Assembly (NCBI GenBank): GCA_035461385.1
Contig: DATHVI010000168.1
Span: 1 to 25,871, forward strand
DNA length: 25,871 nucleotides
Source of the DNA: DATHVI01 sp035461385
GTDB taxonomy: Bacteria > Actinomycetota > Thermoleophilia > Solirubrobacterales > 70-9
Reading direction: 5' to 3'
Shown here: positions 1 through 6,131 of the stretch, piece by piece
Layout: every line of letters starts with the position of its first letter
How positions within the stretch are numbered: position 1 is the first letter of the stretch
Notes under the pieces: generated by a model
Database searches by the model: none
Told to the model about the DNA's origin: nothing
What the model saw: only the letters and a program-made list of their open reading frames with translations
Translations under genes and position numbers: made by a program

Positions 1-54
1 CCGCTCCTCCCTTGCGCGAAGCGGGAGCGCCAGCTCAGGGTACGCCGTGGTCAT
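1..54 (-). CDS. possible 5' end of a gene running off the left edge
   Basis: An ATG at 54-52 on the minus strand follows a purine-rich stretch (GGATCGGAG) that could be a ribosome binding site. It opens a frame of 18 codons to the window edge, starting MTTAYPELALPL, with GC-rich third positions. It lies 81 bases after the stop of the upstream membrane protein gene and could be co-transcribed with it. The fragment is too short to assign to a family, and the frame may be chance. Confidence 0.25.
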   Translation of the reverse strand, partial: MTTAYPELALPLRAREER

Positions 55-135
55 CTCCGATCCCACGCTGTCGAACGCGCGGAGGCGGCGCTCGCCTGCT
101 TGGCGAACCCGCCCCAGGCGTCCCGTCGACGCGAC

Positions 136-1122
136 TCAGTCAGGCGTGGGCTTCTCGGGATCCCGGCACTGCGTGACCGCATGCTCACGGACCGCGACGA
201 GCCAGATGCTGCGGATGGGCTCGCCGCCGAAGGCGAGCCGCCGGCGGTCACACGCACGGACCTCGCACAGCGGGAACGTGCTGTACTCGCTGCCCTCGTT
301 GGCGACGTAGCAGTGGGCACGCGGATAGCGGCGCTCGACGATCTCGCGGCTGTCCCCGACTCCGACTCCCTCCGGCGTCGTCGCGCGAGGTGAGGTCGTC
401 ACCCCTCCGTGGACGGATCCACCCGTAAGGAAGATCGCATGATCGTCGTAGCGGACGGTCTCCATCCGGCCCGGCGGCGCGCCGAAGCCCGTGGGGCCGC
501 CGATCTCGTAGTAGTCCTCCCCAAGCGGGACCACCGGCTCGTTGGGCCCCGCCGGTTCGGACCGCCCGAAAGCCCGCCATACGTCCTCGATCTCGTCTCC
601 GAACCGAACGTCGCCCAGAGATCCCTTCCGCCAGTCGACGATGAGGGGGTCATCGGGGTCGACATCCCTCGCCGGACGGACGACGTCATACCCCGCGGCG
701 ACCGCCGGCACAGTGACGCACACCGCCAGCACGGCGGCGACGAATCCCGGCCGCCAGGCGCTGCGGGAGCGACGGAGGACCCGACCGATGATGACCCCGA
801 CAAGGAGCAGAGCCGCGGTCGCGGGCAGGAGAACGACCACCACGAACACAGGGGCCAAAGGCCCGCTCCAGACGAGCAGCGACGCGAACACGGCGAAGCT
901 CATCACGACGAACAGCACCTCCCCCGCGAGGGCGCCCGCCGCGAGAATCCCGACGACGGAGACGATCGCGAGCACGAGATCGGGCAACGGATCTGATAGC
1001 CGCTCCCCCTCCCAGATCAGAGCGGCGGTCAGCGCCAGGTAGCCGACCACGGCAAGCCAACCCAAGGCCGGTCTATTACCCGACTGCCGGGTCGACTCGT
1101 CCCGCGAAGAGCCCCTCTCCAT
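136..1122 (-). CDS. membrane protein with extracytoplasmic C-terminal domain, unknown function
   Basis: This 328-residue protein has a hydrophobic N-terminal half with about four or five membrane spans (roughly residues 20-155). A soluble half follows, probably outside the membrane. The soluble part has two stretches reminiscent of Thermoleophilia proteins of unknown function: one near GSLGDVRFGDEIEDVW, and a C-terminal one with paired cysteines (AHCYVANEGS, PLCEVRACDRRRL, GGEPIRSIWL). The cysteines could form disulfides if exported. No catalytic motif is recognisable. The ATG at 1122 has no clear Shine-Dalgarno sequence. A perfect 6-1-6 inverted repeat (ACACCG c CGGTGT, 1135-1147) lies just upstream and may be an operator. 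Function is not assigned. Confidence 0.8.
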   Translation of the reverse strand: MERGSSRDESTRQSGNRPALGWLAVVGYLALTAALIWEGERLSDPLPDLVLAIVSVVGILAAGALAGEVLFVVMSFAVFASLLVWSGPLAPVFVVVVLLPATAALLLVGVIIGRVLRRSRSAWRPGFVAAVLAVCVTVPAVAAGYDVVRPARDVDPDDPLIVDWRKGSLGDVRFGDEIEDVWRAFGRSEPAGPNEPVVPLGEDYYEIGGPTGFGAPPGRMETVRYDDHAIFLTGGSVHGGVTTSPRATTPEGVGVGDSREIVERRYPRAHCYVANEGSEYSTFPLCEVRACDRRRLAFGGEPIRSIWLVAVREHAVTQCRDPEKPTPD

Positions 1123-1747
1123 GCATGCGGAAATACACCGCCGGTGTGACCTAGGTACGAAGCACTACCGAGCGGACGGCCCGCCGGGCAGCCCCGGTCC
1201 CGAGGGCGAGAGCTCCCAACATCCTCTGCTCGCTGACATCGGCGGCGTCGGCGATTGGCCCCCGGATGTAGTGGGAGAACCTCGCCGTACGCGGCGCCCA
1301 GGGTGATCGTCTGCCCAGTGACAGAGATGCCTGCTCGCCCCGCGCTTCCCCTCCGCGCGAGCACCGGGCGCGCGACGTGTGCACGCGGGCGCACGAAAAG
1401 AGGTAGTGCGGGACCTCGATGTCACCTGGGCATGGCGAGGCCGTGCGGGACGCGCGATGCCGTCTGGTCGGGCTTCGGCGTTCGCCGCCGGGATCGCCTC
1501 CCAAAAATTCAGGCGCTCACTCTGGGACGAACAGCGGGCCCTCGTCGACCACGACATCGTCCCCGTAGCGCTCCGCGAACCAGGCGCTCGTCTCGGGCTC
1601 GAGCTGCTCGACGGTGAGCCGGGTGCGGGAGAATCGCATGCCCGGTTCGATGGGGGGCGGAGGAACCTGGCGCCGCTGGTCAGGTGACCTCAAGGCGCTG
1701 GCGCCTCCAACCTACCCGACCGCGACCAGGCCCGCCTGATGGGCCGC
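1123..1747. other. gene-poor stretch with coding-like scraps
   Basis: About 625 bases lie between two minus-strand genes with no convincing full-length gene. On the minus strand, short GC3-rich stretches read like protein in different frames. One near 1265-1335 reads ISVTGQTITLGAAYGEV, resembling the end of short-chain dehydrogenases. One ending at 1151 reads FSHYIRGPIADAADVSEQRM. One at 1517-1639 is listed separately. The frame changes suggest decayed genes, but this is a visual judgement. No RNA gene or repeat was recognised. Confidence 0.4.
1517..1639 (-). CDS. possible 40-residue protein or 3' gene remnant
   Basis: A minus-strand frame from an ATG at 1639 to TGA at 1517-1519 encodes 40 residues. 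It begins MRFSRTRLTVEQLEPE and ends YGDDVVVDEGPLFVPE. Third positions are almost all G or C, as in the real genes here. There is no convincing ribosome binding site at the ATG, and the frame stays open upstream to about 1695, so it may be the tail of a longer, broken gene. No family was recognised. Confidence 0.35.
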   Translation of the reverse strand: MRFSRTRLTVEQLEPETSAWFAERYGDDVVVDEGPLFVPE

Positions 1748-2236
1748 TTATCGAGCGAAGCGGGATCGCAGTGCGACCCCGAGGCCCAAGCCGTAGGCGA
1801 CGTGAGTGCAGAGCGCGAACGCGGGCACTCGCAGGTCACCGTCGCGAAGGCCCATGACGCCCTGCCCGCGGGCCGGGAACATCCAAAACCACGGCAGGAC
1901 GGTGGTTGCCACGCCGTATGCGGTGGCGCGAGGCAGCGTGCTTTGCCGCTGCTGCGGTACTCGCAGCAGCAGCCCGTAGCCGGCGCCAAGTACGAGGCCG
2001 ATCGCGTAGTGCGCAACCACACCGATGGCGGCTTCATGCGCGACGGGCGCCGCCTTCGCGATTTCCTCGTGGGTGAACCGGCCCTTGAGCATGTGGCCGA
2101 TCCAGCGGCCGAGCCCGCCGCTGGGGCCCTTCCCGAGAGCGGGCGCGACGATCCTGCGCCCCGCGACATCCATCGCGTAGGTCCCGAGGACGCCGCCGAC
2201 GGCCGCGCCCCGTATGGACGGCGCTTCGGGCCGCAC
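1748..2236 (-). CDS. DUF2938-like membrane protein
   Basis: This 162-residue, probably four-span membrane protein resembles the DUF2938 family (function unknown). It has an N-terminal GGVLGTYAMDVAGR segment, a central APVAHEAAIGVVAHYAIG segment with conserved histidines, and a glycine-rich C-terminal helix. It starts with GTG at 2236, directly after the TGA of the preceding gene at 2237-2239, so translation is almost certainly coupled. It is the last gene of a six-gene minus-strand operon of small membrane proteins. The family match is from memory of its pattern. The molecular role is unknown. Confidence 0.75.
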   Translation of the reverse strand: MRPEAPSIRGAAVGGVLGTYAMDVAGRRIVAPALGKGPSGGLGRWIGHMLKGRFTHEEIAKAAPVAHEAAIGVVAHYAIGLVLGAGYGLLLRVPQQRQSTLPRATAYGVATTVLPWFWMFPARGQGVMGLRDGDLRVPAFALCTHVAYGLGLGVALRSRFAR

Positions 2237-2536
2237 TCAGCGCCTCGCCGCGACGACCGACCTGCGCAGCCGTCGCTCGGGGTGCTCGCGCGCCCTAGCC
2301 TCCGCGGCGCGAACTCCGAACTGGTCCATTTTCTCGTTGTGCAGCGCAGTCATCTGCTCGGAGTGCTCGTGCATCCCAGCTGCCTCGGCACCGGCTCCGG
2401 ACTGCGCCATCATCTGCTTGCACCTCGCAGCCATCTGCTCGCAGTGCTCGCGGACCTTGTGAGCCTTGCGCTTTATTACTCGCAGCAGCCCGAGTATGGC
2501 TGCGACGGCCACGACTCCGATGATCACCTTCTTCAT
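2237..2536 (-). CDS. small single-span protein with duplicated Cys/His/Met helix
   Basis: This 99-residue protein starts with a short membrane anchor (residues about 2-20, MKKVIIGVVAVAAILGLLRV). A helical tail follows with an internal repeat: REHCEQMAARCKQM and HEHSEQMTALHNEKM share the pattern EHxEQMxA. The repeat is rich in possible soft-metal or thiol ligands (Cys, His, Met). The ATG at 2536 is preceded by GAGGAG and overlaps the end of the upstream SHOCT gene by 4 bases. No named family is recognised. A role in metal binding or as a membrane-tethered helical adaptor is speculation. Confidence 0.72.
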   Translation of the reverse strand: MKKVIIGVVAVAAILGLLRVIKRKAHKVREHCEQMAARCKQMMAQSGAGAEAAGMHEHSEQMTALHNEKMDQFGVRAAEARAREHPERRLRRSVVAARR

Positions 2537-2883
2537 CGCTGTCTCCTCTCTCGTGCTTTGGGCGTCGCCAGCCCCCCGTCCTCGTGGTCGCTATTCGGCT
2601 TGGCGTCCCCGTTGACGAGAACCTCCCGGCGCTCCCGGTAGTCCTCGACGGAGATCTCGCCGGCCGCGAAGCGATGCTCAAGGGTCTCCATGGGGCTCTC
2701 TCTGGCCATGAATCCGTCCCAGGGCATCGACCCGCGGCGCGCGGAGCCTCCACCCATCCAGGCCATACGAACCGTCATCACCCCCATGCAGAGCACCATC
2801 ATCACGACCACCGCGATCACCCAGCCGGTGCCGATGTCTATCCCCCAGGTGTCAGCAAGGGGAAGCGTGGTGGGGATGTTCAT
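2533..2883 (-). CDS. SHOCT domain small membrane protein (copy 1)
   Basis: This 116-residue protein has a short N-terminal motif ending in LADTWG, then one membrane span rich in Val and Met (about residues 20-42), a linker, and a SHOCT-type helical hairpin (METLEHRFAAGEISVEDYRE, about 65-90). A charged tail follows. SHOCT (short C-terminal) domains are common at the ends of small bacterial membrane proteins and are thought to mediate oligomerisation. The start is supported by AAAGGAGG upstream of the ATG at 2883. It is followed with a 4-base overlap by the Cys/His/Met helix protein, and 24 bases separate it from a second SHOCT gene with the same N-terminal motif. Confidence 0.85.
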   Translation of the reverse strand: MNIPTTLPLADTWGIDIGTGWVIAVVVMMVLCMGVMTVRMAWMGGGSARRGSMPWDGFMARESPMETLEHRFAAGEISVEDYRERREVLVNGDAKPNSDHEDGGLATPKARERRQR

Positions 2884-2907
2884 GTTCAGCCTCCTTTGGG
2901 CGATCCG

Positions 2908-3195
2908 TTACGAGCCCCCGCCTTCGATCACCTCTCGCCGCTCGCGGAACTCCTCCGCCGAGATCGCGCCTTCGGCGAAGCGGCGCTCGAGGATGTCGGC
3001 CGGGGTCTCGCTTCGCCGTGCGGGCAGGCTCCAGTTGCCGGTGGCGCCACCGCGGACGAGCCAAACGATCCCGAGGATCACTGCTGCCCAGAACAGCACC
3101 ATCAGGACCATCATCACGACCATCCATCCCGCGCCCCAGTCGTCGCCGTGCATGCCCCAGGTATCAGCGAGCAAGACTGTCTGTGCGAAGTTCAT
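2908..3195 (-). CDS. SHOCT domain small membrane protein (copy 2)
   Basis: This 95-residue protein has the same plan as its downstream neighbour: an N-terminal LADTWG motif, one membrane helix (about residues 22-48, Met- and Trp-rich) and a C-terminal SHOCT hairpin (ADILERRFAEGAISAEEFRE). The N-terminal segment before the helix carries WGMHGDDWGAGW, with a His and acidic residues. GAGGAGG just upstream supports the ATG at 3195, which is 3 bases after the stop of the preceding gene. The two SHOCT genes probably arose by duplication. Function is unknown. Confidence 0.85.
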   Translation of the reverse strand: MNFAQTVLLADTWGMHGDDWGAGWMVVMMVLMVLFWAAVILGIVWLVRGGATGNWSLPARRSETPADILERRFAEGAISAEEFRERREVIEGGGS

Positions 3196-3198
3196 TTC

Positions 3199-3483
3199 CT
3201 ACCTCCTCTGAGTCGGGCTGGCGAGGGCGTGCACCGAGGCAACCTCGCCGGGCGCCTCGGCTTCGCCCTGGTCGCGCTGTTCGAGTGGCTCCACGCTCCC
3301 GGCAGTGTTGGCGCGGATCTCCTCGATACCGCCCATCATCCGCTTGGACGGGAACTCGTCGGGCATCCCCTCGAACATGCGCTTGCAGCCAGCCATCAGC
3401 CGCTCATGCAGCTTGGGCGCAAGTGCCCGCGCGGCCAACACCCCGACCCCGGTGAGGGCAACAGCGATCACTATCCGTCGCAT
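3199..3483 (-). CDS. small membrane-anchored helical protein with Cys/Met-rich tail
   Basis: This 94-residue protein has one N-terminal membrane segment (about residues 3-24) followed by a cytoplasmic-looking helical tail (HERLMAGCKRMFEGMPDEF, then KRMMGGIEEIRANT). The AGCKRMF stretch resembles ARCKQMM in the 2237-2536 protein of the same operon, so the two may be distantly related. AAGGAGGG precedes the ATG at 3483. The pattern of a membrane anchor followed by a C/M-rich segment and PDEFPxKRM looks like small proteins I have seen in Thermoleophilia, but no function is known to me. Confidence 0.72.
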   Translation of the reverse strand: MRRIVIAVALTGVGVLAARALAPKLHERLMAGCKRMFEGMPDEFPSKRMMGGIEEIRANTAGSVEPLEQRDQGEAEAPGEVASVHALASPTQRR

Positions 3484-3525
3484 CGTCGCTGCCCTCCTTG
3501 CTCCGGGGCCGCCGGCGCAGCTGCC

Positions 3526-3768
3526 CTATGCGTGGCGATGGCGTGGGCCATGGCCGACGCGATGCAGTCCACGCTGGGTGGAGATGCCGAGCAGGGTGTA
3601 GTTGGGGCAGTAGCCCGTGGCGGACGTGGCCAGCATGATGCCGGCGACGACGAACAGCACGATTCCGAAGAGCGTGCCGGCGCCAAGAATCAGCGCCACC
3701 ACGATCGCCGCCGGCGCCACGATGAGGCCCCGAACACCACGATCCAGGGTGCCCATGTTCGGAGTCAT
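3526..3768 (-). CDS. DUF2892 (YgaP-type transmembrane) protein
   Basis: This 80-residue protein matches the DUF2892 or YgaP-like transmembrane domain. It has an N-terminal NMGTLDRGVRGL signature, two closely spaced hydrophobic helices (about residues 15-52) and the typical GYCPNYTLLGIST ending with a conserved Cys-Pro. A longer frame reaches to 3840, but the ATG at 3768 is preceded by a strong AAGGAGG site and gives the family's usual N terminus. It is the first gene of the operon that runs to 1748. In other bacteria the domain is often found near or fused to rhodanese-type sulfur-transfer proteins. None is present here. Confidence 0.85.
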   Translation of the reverse strand: MTPNMGTLDRGVRGLIVAPAAIVVALILGAGTLFGIVLFVVAGIMLATSATGYCPNYTLLGISTQRGLHRVGHGPRHRHA

Positions 3769-3806
3769 CGTTGCCTCCTTCGGATTGAAATCACCCCGAC
3801 GGTTGC

Positions 3807-3821
3807 ACAGGGGGCCCCTGT
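3807..3821. promoter_or_regulatory. perfect palindrome in divergent promoter region
   Basis: ACAGGGG-g-CCCCTGT is a perfect 7-1-7 inverted repeat midway between the start of the small-membrane-protein operon (ATG 3768, minus) and the SnoaL-like gene (ATG 3867, plus). Its position, symmetry and G/C blocks are typical of a repressor operator. Copper- and persulfide-responsive CsoR-type sites also have G-tract/C-tract symmetry, but this is only a loose resemblance. Confidence 0.45.
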
Positions 3822-3866
3822 TGGAAACCGTGCCCAGCACGGGTCTTTCCTCGGTGCTCGGTACGG

Positions 3867-4358
3867 ATGGCCTCCCAGGAACTCAGAGGTCTCGGCGCGC
3901 AGACCGCCGGCGAGATACTGCGCGACGTGATGTCGCGGCAGAGCGTCGAGATCGTCCGCGGGAACTTCGACGCCAGGAACCGCGGCGAAGACGACCTGAA
4001 GGCGTTCGTCGGCGAGCACGTCGCCCCTGACGTCACGCTGCACGCGTTCGCGGACTTCGCCGACTCGCAGACCAGCCATGGTCGCGACGAGGTCCTCCGC
4101 CTGTGGTTGGAGTTGCGAGGGGCCTGGGAGAGCCTCGAGATCGCAAGCGTGGAGCTCGTCGCGGTGGGGACTCCGTGGTTGCGAGCACGCTCGCGCGGTG
4201 TGATGAAGGGCACTGAGGACGAGGTTGAGATGCGACTCGCCAGCACCAGCGTGGTTCGCGAGGCGAAGCTCACGGAGATCCGCTACTTCCGGAGCTTCGC
4301 CGAGCCTCTCGAAGCCGCCAGGCGGGGGAGCAGACAGGGGGTAAACGGAAGCTCGTGA
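3867..4358 (+). CDS. SnoaL-like (NTF2 fold) protein
   Basis: This 163-residue soluble protein has the SnoaL/NTF2-like pattern: an N-terminal helix (SVEIVRGNFDARNRG), the acidic stretch FVGEHVAPDVTLHAFAD, a GRDEVLRLWLELRGAWESL helix, and C-terminal strands ending LTEIRYFRSFAEPLEAA. Such proteins form cone-shaped barrels that bind small hydrophobic ligands or act as isomerases or hydrolases. Sequence alone does not give the substrate. It is transcribed away from the small-membrane-protein operon and shares its control region. The start is the ATG at 3867, with only a weak ribosome binding site. Confidence 0.8.
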   Translation: MASQELRGLGAQTAGEILRDVMSRQSVEIVRGNFDARNRGEDDLKAFVGEHVAPDVTLHAFADFADSQTSHGRDEVLRLWLELRGAWESLEIASVELVAVGTPWLRARSRGVMKGTEDEVEMRLASTSVVREAKLTEIRYFRSFAEPLEAARRGSRQGVNGSS

Positions 4359-4431
4359 AACCGCCACTTTCCATGCGAAGGAGCAGCGCCAGAGTTAGAT
4401 CGTCACGCCCCCTCCGCGCGAGATGCGGGCG

Positions 4432-4545
4432 TCAAGGGCCGTCGCAAGGCATCGAGCCGTCGGCGAGCCGCTCGTTGATCGCCTCGGCATGGGCTTCACG
4501 TCCTCGTGCCCATGCCCTTGACGGGACCGCGTCTTCATCGCTCAA
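4432..4545 (-). pseudogene. possible gene fragment with ADGSMPCDGP motif
   Basis: Within the 276-base gap 4359-4634, a minus-strand frame from a TTG at 4545 to TGA at 4432-4434 encodes 37 residues ending AEAINERLADGSMPCDGP. The ERLADGSMPCDGP pattern recalls a motif that in longer actinobacterial proteins is followed by a Trp-Pro and a helix. Here it stops at once, so this looks like a truncated remnant. There is no clear ribosome binding site. I saw nothing else in this gap. Confidence 0.25.
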
Positions 4546-4634
4546 TCGCTACGAACTGGCGCGGAGACTGGCGCACGAGGCATGCACCCCCGATTTGCAG
4601 CGAACACGCCAGATGGGCCGGCCGAGTCCTCGCT

Positions 4635-6131
4635 TCAGAATGCCGGGGGCTCGGGGTTCAGCCCCATGCTTTGCGCGAGCTCCTCAGCACGGCGGCTCGC
4701 ATCCGCTGCCTCGTCCGTCCGCCCCGCTGCGGCCAGCGCTCGACCGAGATCGGCGAGCACCCGCGCGAGGACCGGTCGGGCTCCCAGATCCTCCAGATCG
4801 CTCGCGGCAGCCCGCAGGTCCTCGATGCTGCCTTGCCAGTCCGGATCGGGAGGGGCGGCCCTCGCGCGAGCCCGCAGCTGGAGGACGAGGCTCGCTCCGT
4901 GGCGGTTTCCGAGCGCACGCGCGTGCTGAAGGGGCGCCTCGAACGCGTCCAGCTCATCGGTGTCACCGGCGGCGCGCGCGGCGCCCATCCACGCGTCGCT
5001 GAGGCTGACGATCGAGCCTGCGTCGCAGAACTCGGCCAGCTCTCGCGAGCGCTCGATCGACGCGACGGCGTCGCCTGGCTCTCCGCGCCGCAGGTGCTGA
5101 TCGCCGAGGTAGAAGTTGCCGACCAGCGAGCAGTAGGTGTTTCCGACCTCGTCGGCGAGCCGCACGCCCTCCCGGGTCCGCTCGATCGCCTCGTCCAGGT
5201 TGCCCTGCTCGGCCGCGACGATCCCCGCGAAGATCTCGGTGTCGACGATCACGTTCGGGTCACCGCTCCGCTCGGCCATCTTTTGTGCGGCCTCGCTCGC
5301 GCGGCGGGCTGCCTCGAAATCTCCCGCTCGGGCCAGGGCGCGGCCGAGGGTGCCGGCGGTCAGCGCGGCGCTCGAGTAGTCCTCGATTGCCTCGAGGATG
5401 GGCAGCGCCTCCTCGAGGGCCTCGATCGCCCCGGCCTGGTCGCCGCTCGCGAGGCGCGCGGACCCGATCAGCGATAGCGGCAGCGCGCGCACCGAGCGGT
5501 CTCCGAGCGTCGCACCGAGGCGCACGGCCTCGTCGAGCGACGTGCGGAGCTTCGGGCTCGTCGCATAGCTCTCGCCGCGAGCGCTCCTCACCCGGCCGAT
5601 CTGGAGATGGACGGCGGCCAGCAGGTGGTCGTCGCCGAGCTCCTCGGCGCACCGGAGCGTGTCCTCGAGCAGAGCGAGGTTTTCATCGAACGGCACGAAG
5701 CTGAAACCAGCCTGGGCGCGGCCGAGCCCGACCTCGACTCGCAGGGCCAGGTTCGAATCGAGGTCGGAAGCGTCGAGGTGCTCGGCCGCCCGGTCGAGGA
5801 GATCTCGGGCCTCGCGGTTCGCGAAGCGCCTCAACGCCTGCCTCCCCGCAAGGACGAGGTACTCGATCGCGCGGTCCCACTCCTCGGCCCGCTCGTAGTG
5901 GTGGGCGAGCACGGCGGCGAGCTCGTCGCGGCGGTCGGGAAACAAGCGCTCGAGGACGTCGGCGACCTCCCGGTGCAGCACCTGCCGCTCCCCGCGCAAC
6001 AGCAGGTTGTAGGCGGCGTCCTGAAGCAGCGCGTGGCGGAACAGGTACTCGACGTCGGGCTCGGTCGACGCCAGCCTGATCAGATCGGCCGACCGGAGCA
6101 GGTCGAGCTCTTTCTCGATCACAGTGGTCAT
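4635..6131 (-). CDS. TPR-rich C-terminal part of a cyclase/ATPase regulator
   Basis: This 498-residue ORF consists mostly of tetratricopeptide-like helical repeats (about residues 80-480, with blocks such as LALRVEVGLGRAQ and AGAIEALEEALPILEA). The first 60 residues (VIEKELDLLRSADLIRL, EYLFRHALLQDAAYNLLL) are the conserved segment that in cyclase/AAA/TPR proteins joins the ATPase module to the repeats. The ATG at 6131 overlaps the stop of the upstream ORF as ATGA, and the two sequences join without loss of homology. They therefore form either one gene with a frameshift or two translationally coupled halves. The TPR region probably binds partner proteins that control the cyclase/ATPase. Confidence 0.8.
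   Translation of the reverse strand: MTTVIEKELDLLRSADLIRLASTEPDVEYLFRHALLQDAAYNLLLRGERQVLHREVADVLERLFPDRRDELAAVLAHHYERAEEWDRAIEYLVLAGRQALRRFANREARDLLDRAAEHLDASDLDSNLALRVEVGLGRAQAGFSFVPFDENLALLEDTLRCAEELGDDHLLAAVHLQIGRVRSARGESYATSPKLRTSLDEAVRLGATLGDRSVRALPLSLIGSARLASGDQAGAIEALEEALPILEAIEDYSSAALTAGTLGRALARAGDFEAARRASEAAQKMAERSGDPNVIVDTEIFAGIVAAEQGNLDEAIERTREGVRLADEVGNTYCSLVGNFYLGDQHLRRGEPGDAVASIERSRELAEFCDAGSIVSLSDAWMGAARAAGDTDELDAFEAPLQHARALGNRHGASLVLQLRARARAAPPDPDWQGSIEDLRAAASDLEDLGARPVLARVLADLGRALAAAGRTDEAADASRRAEELAQSMGLNPEPPAF

Noticed and set aside
2584..3930. 448-codon plus-strand ORF
   Set aside because: It runs antisense through five small genes that have their own ribosome binding sites and membrane segments. 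Its His/Pro/Arg-rich product is an artefact of composition.
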